From: a virus
Strand: one strand, 5' to 3'
DNA length: 57,230 nt
Virus record (IMG/VR): IMGVR_UViG_3300026097_000027
Span: 1-57,230 of that record
The translations under genes were made by a program, and so were the position numbers. The notes beneath the pieces are model-generated. The model searched no databases and was not told the origin of the DNA. It saw only the letters and a program-made list of their open reading frames with translations. Below, in pieces: positions 9,052 to 16,410 of this stretch. How positions within the stretch are numbered: position 1 is the first letter of the stretch; each line of letters begins with the position of its first letter.

Positions 9052-9477
9052 ATGTCAGAGTGGACTTACAATGGTCAAATAGTACAAGAACTTCCTAAAG
9101 ATTGTGAAGGCTTTGTCTATTTGATCACAAATACTACTAATAATAAAAAATACATAGGCAAAAAACTAGCACGATTTAAAAAAACTAGACCACCACTTAA
9201 AGGCAGAAAAAATAAAAGGCGTAGCACAGTAGAAAGTGACTGGAGAGACTATTGGGGATCTTCAGATCATCTAAATGCTGATGTAAAGACACTAGGCCCA
9301 GACAAATTCACAAGAGAAATCCTTCATTTTTGTCCTAGCAGAGGCGTATTAAGTTATCTAGAGGCTAAAGAGCAATTCGACAGGCGTGTACTAGAAACGG
9401 ATGAATACTATAACGGTATTATCAATGTGCGTGTAGGCAGTTCAAACATTCTTAAAGAACATCTTAAAAAATTATAG
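9052..9477 (+). CDS. GIY-YIG family nuclease (Seg-like)
   Basis: The 141-aa protein contains GFVYLITNTTNNKKYIGKKL at residues 20-39, the two-strand GIY-YIG signature (here FVY...YIG). A basic segment follows (RPPLKGRKNKRR), then WRDYWGSS and a helix with a candidate catalytic Glu (SYLEAKEQFDRRVL). Freestanding GIY-YIG enzymes of T4-like phages (SegA-E) are homing or restriction-type endonucleases. No DNA-binding C-terminal domain is visible, so it may be a minimal nuclease. It starts 5 bp after the preceding gene and is the last gene of the gp47-46 operon. The amber stop at 9475-9477 is followed by 46 further open codons in the same frame (see 9478-9618). Confidence 0.75.
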   Translation: MSEWTYNGQIVQELPKDCEGFVYLITNTTNNKKYIGKKLARFKKTRPPLKGRKNKRRSTVESDWRDYWGSSDHLNADVKTLGPDKFTREILHFCPSRGVLSYLEAKEQFDRRVLETDEYYNGIINVRVGSSNILKEHLKKL

Positions 9478-9618
9478 GCAAAACACCGTCAATTAAGCCT
9501 CCACTGGCGCAGTTATAGTGGACTTGGACCTGGCACAAGTGCAGCACAGGGAATTGAATATTCGTTTGACGGCGGAGACTCGCATCACTACCAGATGATG
9601 ATGACTGGATATGCCTAA
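9478..9618 (+). pseudogene. In-frame open extension after the nuclease stop (gene remnant or readthrough tail)
   Basis: Directly after TAG the same frame stays open for 46 codons before TAA at 9616-9618. The encoded text looks like real protein, for example HWRSYSGLGPGTSAAQG, IEYSFDGGDSHHYQ and MMMTGYA. There is no ribosome binding site or good start codon in it. It could be the 3' end of a gene truncated by insertion of the nuclease gene, or a readthrough extension. I could not assign a family. Confidence 0.35.
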
Positions 9619-9836
9619 TTAACCAGTTTGATGCGTTTAGAACAATATTTTATAGGCTAAAGATGGGAACCAACCCAGGATTTGCACACAAGATAGCATT
9701 TGTTGTGTAGATTTGCCGTCAGACTTAAGAAACTTGGACGGGATGAGCAGGTACCGGCTGACCGCCTGCGTGATGTAGAGATACATTTAATCCTAATGCT
9801 ATTATGATTGTGCTACTCAGATAATAATCATTTTTT

Positions 9837-9859
9837 ACAAGCCCCGGCAACGGGCTTGT
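9837..9859 (+). terminator. Strong hairpin without U-tract, possible terminator
   Basis: A perfect 8-bp stem ACAAGCCC / GGGCTTGT encloses a 7-nt loop CGGCAAC. Six T residues precede it (9831-9836) but none follow on the plus strand, and the minus strand would have A residues after the stem. It is therefore not a classical intrinsic terminator on either strand, though its place between convergent operons suggests a transcript-end function. Confidence 0.4.
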
Positions 9860-9887
9860 TATGACCATACTATCTAGATAATCTTAA

Positions 9888-9902
9888 AACTGCTTCGCAG
9901 TT
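9888..9902. other. Small perfect hairpin AACTGC-TTC-GCAGTT
   Basis: A 6-bp perfect stem with a 3-nt TTC loop, 28 bp beyond the preceding hairpin and in the same convergent interval. Confidence 0.4.
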
Positions 9903-9954
9903 AATGTTAGTTCAATTAAAAGAAAGAAAATAGCGCGAGTGCTAACGAAGTGCT

Positions 9955-9971
9955 GGTGAGCTTTGCTCACC
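9955..9971 (-). terminator. Hairpin GGTGAGC-TTT-GCTCACC downstream of gp51-like gene
   Basis: A perfect 7-bp stem with a TTT loop lies 18 bp past the gp51-like stop. On the minus strand it is followed about 30 nt later by a T-rich run (TTTTCTTTCTTTT). The distance makes a classical terminator doubtful, but it is the best candidate end for the minus-strand gp26-gp51 transcript. Confidence 0.4.
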
Positions 9972-9989
9972 CTTAACTATTAGAAGTTA

Positions 9990-10268
9990 TTAGAAGAAAG
10001 GCAGTTGTGTCTTTTTAGTAGTTTCAAGATTCTCTTTGATTATTTCTGAAACAATCTCTCTTTCTTCATAACTAAGATTCATACCTTCTGAAAAGGAAAG
10101 ACCTCTCATGTACCAACACATTTTAAGAACTTCTTTCTTGATTCCCCTGGAATCTTTATCCATATTTTTTGCTATTGTTTGGATCTCTGGTTCAGGGAGT
10201 CTCAGGATCCTTTGGCGAAAAAATTTGATTGATCCATTGTGATAGGCATTGTAAAGTCTTCGTTGCAC
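9990..10268 (-). CDS. 51: gp51-like baseplate hub assembly protein
   Basis: The open frame encodes up to 92 aa from a GTG at 10268. The conserved C-terminal part is EVLKMCWYMRGLSFSEG, then SYEEREIVSEIIKENLETTK and a final LPFF. This ending is typical, as I recall it, of the small protein called gp51 (hub assembly catalyst) in marine T4-like phages. The true start is unclear. The GTG lies inside gp26 with no ribosome site. The first ATG (10163) would give 57 aa but drop protein-like sequence (LPEPEIQTIAKN). A CTG at 10205 overlaps the gp26 stop and sits just after AAAGGA. Coupling to gp26 is likely whichever start is used. Confidence 0.6.
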   Translation of the reverse strand: MQRRLYNAYHNGSIKFFRQRILRLPEPEIQTIAKNMDKDSRGIKKEVLKMCWYMRGLSFSEGMNLSYEEREIVSEIIKENLETTKKTQLPFF

Positions 10269-11053
10269 TCAGTACATTGAGCATCTACTGGCTTTAATTC
10301 ATTTATGGTTTTCATACTTCCGATATGATCACTGATAGTTTCAAACAAATCTTTCGGAGCATTATTTAAAAAATCTAAAATCATTGCTTGATCACTGACA
10401 TTGCCTTCCGGAGTTACAATGTAATCAATACAGCCAGCAATTACATCAACAGTAAGTTGTGTAAGTTTTACAAAACTGTCATTAAACAAATTGATTTTTT
10501 CTTCGTCTGATAGTTTTTCATCGTTAATTACAGCAAAAATTCTTTGTTGTTCAAATGTTTTTAGATTTGTTTTTGTAATTTCTTGATATGTGTACGGTCT
10601 AATATGAATCTGTAATGGATTATAATCAATAACAGATTTGTACTCGAGATTAGTGGCCTGTCCTAACCAGGTTGTTAGATTAATTGCATAGTTATTTTCT
10701 GCTTCACAGCTTGGACAGTTAGCGGTTACTTCCATTTCTTCGCCATATGTGGCAATTCGAATAGCAACTAACACAGCATCCAAATCTAAACTAGGCATAC
10801 TCCATGGATCTTTGATTGCAGGGATACAGCTCTTGATAACTTCCACAGTGCTCTGCCCACTCAGCAATGCATCAGGTGTTTTAAACAACAGTTCATCCTT
10901 TGCGGTCATAGCATATACAGCATATTCACCGTTTTCTGAACGATCTAATGCAGATTCTGGATAATAATTGCCATTAGATGGCAATTTAATATAAATTTTT
11001 GGTTGTCTAAAGTACTGTGCTAACGGATTTGCTGTTTTTTGCAGATCACTCAT
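10202..11053 (-). CDS. 26: Baseplate hub subunit gp26
   Basis: This 283-aa protein contains IYIKLPSNGNYYPE, YAVYAMTAKDELLFKTPDAL, LSGQSTVEVIKSCIPAIKDP, WSMPSLDLDAVLVAIRIATY and two Cys pairs (CPSCE near residue 130, CTECNE near 268) that look like a zinc ribbon. This is the gp26/T4-like baseplate hub family. ATG 11053 was chosen because GGAG sits 8 nt upstream; a TTG four codons earlier lies inside that Shine-Dalgarno region. The gene is first of a two-gene minus-strand unit with the gp51-like gene and has a perfect T4 late promoter box (TATAAATA) about 34 bp upstream. Confidence 0.82.
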   Translation of the reverse strand: MSDLQKTANPLAQYFRQPKIYIKLPSNGNYYPESALDRSENGEYAVYAMTAKDELLFKTPDALLSGQSTVEVIKSCIPAIKDPWSMPSLDLDAVLVAIRIATYGEEMEVTANCPSCEAENNYAINLTTWLGQATNLEYKSVIDYNPLQIHIRPYTYQEITKTNLKTFEQQRIFAVINDEKLSDEEKINLFNDSFVKLTQLTVDVIAGCIDYIVTPEGNVSDQAMILDFLNNAPKDLFETISDHIGSMKTINELKPVDAQCTECNEDFTMPITMDQSNFFAKGS

Positions 11054-11063
11054 TTTTATCTCC

Positions 11064-11071
11064 AATAAATA
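11064..11071 (+). promoter_or_regulatory. Late promoter for tape measure gene and head operon
   Basis: AATAAATA on the plus strand, 50 bp before ATG 11122. It lies within the leader of the divergent gp26 gene, so the two late promoters face away from each other with overlapping upstream DNA. Confidence 0.45.
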
Positions 11072-11086
11072 ACTATATAAGTCATA

Positions 11087-11094
11087 TATTTATA
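11087..11094 (-). promoter_or_regulatory. Late promoter for gp26-gp51
   Basis: The minus strand reads CATATAAATATATG, containing an exact copy of the T4 late consensus TATAAATA, about 34 bp before the gp26 ATG. Confidence 0.65.
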
Positions 11095-11121
11095 TGCGCA
11101 GATTATAGGGATTTAGATTTT

Positions 11122-13764
11122 ATGGCCGTTGAAGACGAGCTACTCCGAATATTTCAGCAAACAGAAAACAAAGGCGGACCTGCAACCGAAAGAACTCTTC
11201 AAGAACTAAGAGATGCTTTTAAAAAGAAGTTTGCAGATCCTAGCGGGCCTTTAGGAAAAACTGGAGAAGCCGCTGACGATGCTGCTGAAGGACTTGAAGG
11301 AGTTACTGATAAAGCTAAAGATGCTGAAAAAGGCCTTGAAGATTTTAAAGATGGCATAGACCGTACAATTCGCACTATCGACGGGTTAGTTCGTTCGGGA
11401 ACTAGAGTAGTATCTGGTATGGCCAATGTCGGTAACAGCGTTACCAGTGCCGCACAGAGTTTAGATGCTATTCCTGTAGTTGGCAGCGCACTCGCCACAG
11501 TTTTCGGCGCAGTGGCTAGTGCCGCTGAGCAAGTTGTAAACAGTTTTATCACAGCCACAGGTTCGGGGGCAACATTTAGCGGTAGTATTTTAGAACTAGC
11601 CAGAAATGCCGGAACTGCTGGCATGACTATGGATCAATTTGGACAGCTAATTAAAGCAAATGGTGACGGATTGCTAGGGTTAGCATCAAACACTGCTGTA
11701 GGTGCTAGAAGATTTTCATTGTTAAGCAGAAGAATTCTCAATACCAGTGATGATTTATTTGCACTAGGGTTTTCAACTCAAGACTTAAATGAGGGACTCG
11801 CAAGATATTCAGCACAACAGCGTTTTTTAGGTCGTCAAGAACAAATGACCGATCAACAGTTGATTGATGGAACTAGAAGATATGTAAAAGATCTAGACAT
11901 TCTAGCAAAAATCACTGGAGAAGAACGTAAAGCCAAAGAAGCAGAGCGTGATGCATTAATGAAAGATGCACAGTTCCGTTTAGGTCTAGCAGGAAAAAGC
12001 GAAGATGTTGTTAGAAGTTTTGGTAATCTAATACAATCAGTTCCTACAGGACCTTTACAAGATTTTATTAAAGATGTTGTAACTACAGGAGCAGTTACTA
12101 GCGATACAAACGGTGTTATTGCTAGTCAAATGCAAAACACATTTAGCATGTTGCAACAATTTGAGCAGATGCGAAGAAATAATATTGCAATTTCTGATAA
12201 TCAAATGCAACAATTTTTAAATACGTTTGGAGAGGAGGGCAGAACCGCAATAGGTATACTTGGAAATTCTGGGCAGGCTGCTAACGTTGAACTTCGAGAA
12301 GCATTTAATGCTATTGCTGATGCGGCACAAATTCCAAGAGATGCATTTAAATCTGCAAAAGAAAGTCAGGATCTTGCTATTAAATCTACAGATGACTTTA
12401 ATACTAGATTACAAAAAGCACAACAACAAGTAGCACAACTGGGCAATTTTTTCCAAGTAGCATTAGCACAAAGCGGAATGTTGCCTCATCTTATGAACGG
12501 ATTTTTAGCATTGTCTAGCATAACAGCTAATGTGATTTTACCTGCATTCAGATTGGTAGGCAATATTCTAGGAGCTACTGTTATACCAGTATTACAAACA
12601 TTTGGAACTGTTATTGGCGCAGTAGCTGATCTTGTTAGTATTGGTATTTCACCTTTTAAAAATATGCTGGCCGGAGTTACAAATTTAATAGGCACAGTAC
12701 TAACACCTGTATTAGCTGGACTAGCAACCGCTGCTGCTGTAGTCGCAACAGCATATGCTGCCCAAAAAATTGCTATATTAGCATCAACAGCGGTTACCGC
12801 AGTGTATACAGCAATGACTACTTTATTAACTGGCGGTTTAGCAGGATTGTCTATTGGTATTTTAGGTGTAAGTATAGCAATAGCACCGATAGCTGCAATA
12901 GGATTAGCAGTCGCTGGCGCACTTGCATATCTTTATGCACAAGGATACACTTTTAGTAACTCTTTAGATAATGCAAAAGACAATCTGTTATTGTTTGGTA
13001 CTTATATTAGTGATGTATCTACATATTTTCAGCGTATGATACGCAACATCAGCGAAGCTGAAGCAGAAAGAGAATATGCCATAAATGAAGATACCAGAAA
13101 ACAAATAGCAGAACGAAAAGCTGCTCGACGAGAAGAAAGAGAAAAACTTTCAAATGAAAGATCACTTAACAGTATTTTAAAAAACCTTGCTCCTAATTAT
13201 CAAGATTTATTAGATATTCAACAAAAAGATCTTGATCAAAAAGAACAGTTATTAAATTATAACGATCCAGTTGCTCTATTAACAGGATTCGCAGAACAAC
13301 AAGGAGTTACTGATAGATTTGAACAATATGGGCAAATAAGCGGAACTGAAGCAAGAGAAAATCAAGCACTCGGCCGCGGCGCAAGACCAACTTCTACAAC
13401 GCCTGCAACACCAAGAACACCAACTTCTACAACGCCTGCAAATCCACAAACTAGACCAGACGGTGGCAATTTACCTGCTAAACCACAATATGATGCAGAT
13501 GGAAATCTTGTTCCAACAGGTAAAAATAAAAATAAAAATAACAAACCAACTACAGATAATACAACCACCTCGCCTGTATCAGTTGATGAATTTAGCAATT
13601 TAGATACAGTAGGTCAAGATTCGTCAGCAGAGAAGCTAGATCAGTTAAATACACTGGTATCCCAACTAGTGGGCTACATGAGTGAGACATCACGAAATAC
13701 AAAATCAACCGCAGACAGATTAGGCAATGCTTCAGGCGATCTGTTTTCTGGGATAGGCGCATAA
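11122..13764 (+). CDS. Putative tail tape measure protein
   Basis: This 880-aa protein is long and mainly helical. Residues 1-100 are charged and Ala/Gly-rich; residues 100-170 are Ala/Ser/Val-rich with weak hydrophobic stretches. A long helical middle follows (GRQEQMTDQQLIDGTRRYVK, LQKAQQQVAQLGNFFQVAL), then a cluster of strongly hydrophobic segments at about residues 480-645 (VILPAFRLVGNILGATVIPV, LAGLSIGILGVSIAIAPIAA). The C-terminus is a Pro/Thr/Asn linker with a tandem repeat. This architecture is typical of tape measure proteins, which set tail length and enter the host membrane. T4's is gp29. ATG 11122 was chosen because it follows AGGG and excludes the divergent promoter region. No sequence family was recognised, so the call rests on architecture and position before gp20. 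Confidence 0.6.
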   Translation: MAVEDELLRIFQQTENKGGPATERTLQELRDAFKKKFADPSGPLGKTGEAADDAAEGLEGVTDKAKDAEKGLEDFKDGIDRTIRTIDGLVRSGTRVVSGMANVGNSVTSAAQSLDAIPVVGSALATVFGAVASAAEQVVNSFITATGSGATFSGSILELARNAGTAGMTMDQFGQLIKANGDGLLGLASNTAVGARRFSLLSRRILNTSDDLFALGFSTQDLNEGLARYSAQQRFLGRQEQMTDQQLIDGTRRYVKDLDILAKITGEERKAKEAERDALMKDAQFRLGLAGKSEDVVRSFGNLIQSVPTGPLQDFIKDVVTTGAVTSDTNGVIASQMQNTFSMLQQFEQMRRNNIAISDNQMQQFLNTFGEEGRTAIGILGNSGQAANVELREAFNAIADAAQIPRDAFKSAKESQDLAIKSTDDFNTRLQKAQQQVAQLGNFFQVALAQSGMLPHLMNGFLALSSITANVILPAFRLVGNILGATVIPVLQTFGTVIGAVADLVSIGISPFKNMLAGVTNLIGTVLTPVLAGLATAAAVVATAYAAQKIAILASTAVTAVYTAMTTLLTGGLAGLSIGILGVSIAIAPIAAIGLAVAGALAYLYAQGYTFSNSLDNAKDNLLLFGTYISDVSTYFQRMIRNISEAEAEREYAINEDTRKQIAERKAARREEREKLSNERSLNSILKNLAPNYQDLLDIQQKDLDQKEQLLNYNDPVALLTGFAEQQGVTDRFEQYGQISGTEARENQALGRGARPTSTTPATPRTPTSTTPANPQTRPDGGNLPAKPQYDADGNLVPTGKNKNKNNKPTTDNTTTSPVSVDEFSNLDTVGQDSSAEKLDQLNTLVSQLVGYMSETSRNTKSTADRLGNASGDLFSGIGA
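13386..13441 (+). repeat. 33-bp tandem repeat in tape measure C-terminus
   Basis: A 23-bp sequence starting ACCAACTTCTACAACGCC occurs at 13386 and again 33 bp later at 13419, encoding PTSTTPATPRT and then PTSTTPANPQT. It forms a flexible Thr/Pro linker and probably arose by replication slippage. Confidence 0.8.
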
Positions 13765-13765
13765 T

Positions 13766-15475
13766 ATGAGTTGGAAAAAATATTTTACAGAAGTTAATAC
13801 TTCAAATCAAAGTGGTGCATACAGCCCGTTAAGCAGTGGAGCACGACCAGGACCAGCTCGTTCAAACTACTCGTCATATCTTCCAGACGTTTATGCAGGT
13901 GCACCAAATCGAATAGAGCGTTATCAGCAATACGATACTATGGACATGGATTCAGAAGTTAATGCCGCTTTGGATATTCTTGCAGAATTTTGCACAGACA
14001 AAGACAAAGAAAATTCTACACCGTTTCATTTTTTCTTTCGCGGCAAGCCAACCAGCACAGAAACAAAACTGTTAAAGGAAGGTTTACAAAAATGGATCAA
14101 ACAGCAACAGTTAGAAACTAGAATTTTTAGAATTGTAAGAAACGCATTCAAATACGGCGATACATTTTTCATCCGTGATCCAGAAACATTTAAATTGCTA
14201 TTTGTTGATGCCGCAAAAGTTTCAAAAATTATTGTGAATGAATCGGAAGGAAAAATTCCAGAGCAATATGTAATTAAAGATTTAAACTTTAATTTTAAGG
14301 ATATGGTTGCGGTAACTCCGCACGGAACGCAGAATACTTCGCCTAGCGGCACTAGTTCGTATACAAGTGGCGGCGGATTTGGTCGAGGCTATGTAGGCGA
14401 TGCCGCAAGATCTCCCGGAACACGATTCCAGACCGGTGTAGATGAAGTAACTGTAGATGCCAGCCACGTTGTTCATATTTCATTGTCAGAAGGCTTAGAT
14501 AATAATTACCCATTTGGTAATTCACTGTTAGAGTCAGTGTTTAAAGTTTACAAGCAAAAAGAACTGCTAGAAGATGCAATTATTATCTATCGTATTCAAC
14601 GAGCTCCAGAGCGTAGAATTTTCTATGTTGATGTAGGTAATATGCCAGCACACATGGCCATGAGTTTTGTTGAGCGTGTAAAAAATGAAATACAACAGCG
14701 ACGTATACCTAGTAGCACAGGCGGCGGAGATAGTGTGATTGATGCCAGTTACAATCCACTTTCGACAAACGAAGATTACTTCTTCCCACAAACGGCAGAA
14801 GGTCGTGGCAGTAAAGTAGAAACACTACCAGGCGGTACTAATCTAGGTGAGATAACAGATTTACGTTTCTTTACAAACAAATTATTCCGTGCTTTGCGTA
14901 TACCAGCGGCATATTTGCCAACTGGTATTGAAGAATCTAGCAACACTGTTGCTGACGGCAAAGTAGGCACTGCGTATATTCAAGAACTGCGTTTCAACAA
15001 ATACTGTGAACGCTTACAGAGCATGATGGTAGAAGCGTTTGATACTGAATTTAAGTATTGGTTGAATTACAATGGATACAACATCGATTCAAGTCTGTTT
15101 GAATTAAAATTCAATCCTCCACAAAACTTTGCCGCATACCGACAGGCAGAGCTAGATACCACTCGTGCAAGCTTATATGGATCTATTGCTGAAGTACCTT
15201 ACCTAAGCAAGCGTTTTGCACTTAAGAGATTCTTAGGGTTGACTCAAGAAGAGATTGCAGAAAATCAGCAGTTATGGATTGAAGAGAACGCAGAAACTCT
15301 ACAAGCTAGTACAGATGCTGCAGGCGAGTTAAGAGCCGCAGGTATAACACCAACAGGCATGGCTGACGATCTAGGAGCTGGCGATGCAGAAGCTCCAGGA
15401 GATATGGAAGCTGAAGTAGATGTCGATACTGGTGAGACCGGTGGAGCTGAACCTGAAACCGCTCCTGAGGAATAA
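13766..15475 (+). CDS. 20: Portal vertex protein gp20
   Basis: gp20 forms the dodecameric portal through which DNA is packaged and on which the head core assembles. The 569-aa length fits T4 gp20 (524 aa) plus an acidic C-terminal tail. Conserved blocks include YQQYDTMDMDSEVNAALDIL, ADEFCT-like DILAEFCTDKD, RIVRNAFKYGDTFFIRDPET, ILYRIQRAPERRIFYVDVGN-type text (IIYRIQRAPERRIFYVDVGN), GGTNLGEITDLRFFTNKLFR and ALRIPAAYLP. The last 55 residues are Glu/Asp/Gly/Ala-rich and disordered. It starts 1 bp after the tape measure gene and begins the conserved 20-67-68-21-22-23 head order. Confidence 0.95.
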   Translation: MSWKKYFTEVNTSNQSGAYSPLSSGARPGPARSNYSSYLPDVYAGAPNRIERYQQYDTMDMDSEVNAALDILAEFCTDKDKENSTPFHFFFRGKPTSTETKLLKEGLQKWIKQQQLETRIFRIVRNAFKYGDTFFIRDPETFKLLFVDAAKVSKIIVNESEGKIPEQYVIKDLNFNFKDMVAVTPHGTQNTSPSGTSSYTSGGGFGRGYVGDAARSPGTRFQTGVDEVTVDASHVVHISLSEGLDNNYPFGNSLLESVFKVYKQKELLEDAIIIYRIQRAPERRIFYVDVGNMPAHMAMSFVERVKNEIQQRRIPSSTGGGDSVIDASYNPLSTNEDYFFPQTAEGRGSKVETLPGGTNLGEITDLRFFTNKLFRALRIPAAYLPTGIEESSNTVADGKVGTAYIQELRFNKYCERLQSMMVEAFDTEFKYWLNYNGYNIDSSLFELKFNPPQNFAAYRQAELDTTRASLYGSIAEVPYLSKRFALKRFLGLTQEEIAENQQLWIEENAETLQASTDAAGELRAAGITPTGMADDLGAGDAEAPGDMEAEVDVDTGETGGAEPETAPEE

Positions 15476-15482
15476 ATACTAG

Positions 15483-15728
15483 ATGCTTCTTAAAGAATTT
15501 TTATATTTTAACGATGATATTAACGACTTTGCTGTTGATCGTAGATACGATAACAAGCGAGACCGATCTGTTGTTAAAAAATCAGACACACGAAAAATTC
15601 GTCTAACACTTCGACAGATCAATCAACTAAGATTGCAAGCCGAAGCCCACGAAGCAGAACACGAATCAGAATTGGGCTTCATCAGACAAATGTATGGTAA
15701 CCCAGTTGAGCAAGAAGAAAGCATCTAA
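15483..15728 (+). CDS. Small protein at the gp67 position
   Basis: This 81-aa protein has residues 1-25 acidic and aromatic (LLKEFLYFNDDINDF), followed by a strongly basic helical part (KRDRSVVKKSDTRKIRLTLR) and an amphipathic helix (QINQLRLQAEAHEAEHESEL). In T4 the gene after gp20 encodes gp67, a small prohead core protein that is cut by gp21. The position matches, but the sequence gives no clear homology, so a core role is inference. It overlaps the next gene by 35 bp. Confidence 0.55.
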   Translation: MLLKEFLYFNDDINDFAVDRRYDNKRDRSVVKKSDTRKIRLTLRQINQLRLQAEAHEAEHESELGFIRQMYGNPVEQEESI

Positions 15729-16347
15729 CGACATAGCATTTGTATTTGGTAATGGAACCAGCAGACTAGCCGTCAAAATGGAATATTTTATGACGCTAGG
15801 GACAGTATATGGGTGCAATGCACAATATAGAGAATATAGCCCACATTTTTTAATAGCAGTTGATGTTAAAATGGTCAACGAAATAGTTGCCAGTGGATAT
15901 CACAAAGAAAATGAAGTTTGGACTAATCCTAATAAAGGAATATCTACCAAAAACGGAATAAATTTATTCTCTCCACACAAAGGATGGAGCAGTGGCCCTA
16001 CCGCACTGCACTTTGCCGCTACAAACGGACATAAAGAAATTTACTTCTTTGGATTTGACTTTCAAGGCTTAAACGGCAAATTAAATAACACGTATGCAGA
16101 TACTTTTAACTACAAAAAATCCACAGATTCTGCAACGTTTTTTGGTAATTGGCTAAGCCAAACTGAAAAGACCATTAAAGAATTCCGCAATACCAAGTTT
16201 CACAGGATTATTCCGCAAGGAGCATTTATACCTGATAGACTGGGTCCTACCTTACAGAACCTAAAACACGTTACCTATGAAGAACTAGGTGATCGTTTCG
16301 GTTCTGCTATATATTCCAATCAAATGAATCAAAAAACTACCATTTAA
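15694..16347 (+). CDS. Rossmann-like protein, possible DUF115/glycosyltransferase relative
   Basis: This 217-aa protein starts with a basic stretch and then IAFVFGNGTSRLAVKMEYFM, a glycine-rich loop after a beta strand. It continues with HFLIAVDVKMVNEIVASGYH, GWSSGPTALHFAATNGHKEI and YFFGFDFQG. The 'GNGxSR...AVD...FFGFD' pattern recalls the DUF115/motility-associated transferase group, which uses a nucleotide-sugar-like fold. I give this as a weak resemblance. It sits inside the head operon between the gp67-position gene and the acidic core gene, an unexpected place for an enzyme. The ATG at 15694 lacks a good ribosome site; it lies within the preceding ORF, suggesting coupled translation. 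Confidence 0.45.
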   Translation: MVTQLSKKKASNDIAFVFGNGTSRLAVKMEYFMTLGTVYGCNAQYREYSPHFLIAVDVKMVNEIVASGYHKENEVWTNPNKGISTKNGINLFSPHKGWSSGPTALHFAATNGHKEIYFFGFDFQGLNGKLNNTYADTFNYKKSTDSATFFGNWLSQTEKTIKEFRNTKFHRIIPQGAFIPDRLGPTLQNLKHVTYEELGDRFGSAIYSNQMNQKTTI

Positions 16348-16367
16348 AGCCGAAATTGTTACAATAC

Positions 16368-16375
16368 TGTAAATA
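16368..16375 (+). promoter_or_regulatory. Late promoter before the head core genes
   Basis: TGTAAATA, 6/8 match to TATAAATA, 35 bp upstream of the acidic core gene, which also has AGGAGA before its ATG. It would allow extra expression of the 68-21-22-23 block. Confidence 0.45.
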
Positions 16376-16410
16376 ATACTACCAGCCTTGCACATATAGG
16401 AGAATATATT

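Larger units (their letters stand above)
9478..9989. other. Hairpin-rich intergenic interval between convergent genes
   Basis: This is about 510 bp between the plus-strand nuclease and the minus-strand gp51-like gene, without an ORF carrying a start codon and ribosome site. It holds several potential stem-loops: TCCACT/AGTGGA near 9500, ACACAA/TTGTGT near 9700, GCAGG/CCTGC near 9760, and three strong ones listed separately. The middle part (about 9620-9830) has no coding character. A structured RNA or a degraded gene are both possible. It matches no tRNA, tmRNA or group I intron core that I could recognise. Confidence 0.5.

Noticed and set aside
9475-9477. Programmed amber readthrough as the default explanation
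   Set aside because: No known readthrough context or downstream structure is evident; kept only as an alternative to a gene remnant.
9619-9830. Group I intron core or tmRNA in the intergenic interval
   Set aside because: No convincing P/Q/R/S core elements, no split gene on both sides, and no tRNA-like end were seen.
11017-11121. Extended N-terminus of the tape measure candidate
   Set aside because: It would cross the divergent gp26 start and both late promoters; ATG 11122 is the sensible start.
15471-15478. AATAAATA as a late promoter for the 81-aa gene
   Set aside because: It overlaps the gp20 stop codon and lies only 4 bp before the next ATG, leaving no room for a leader. Probably chance.
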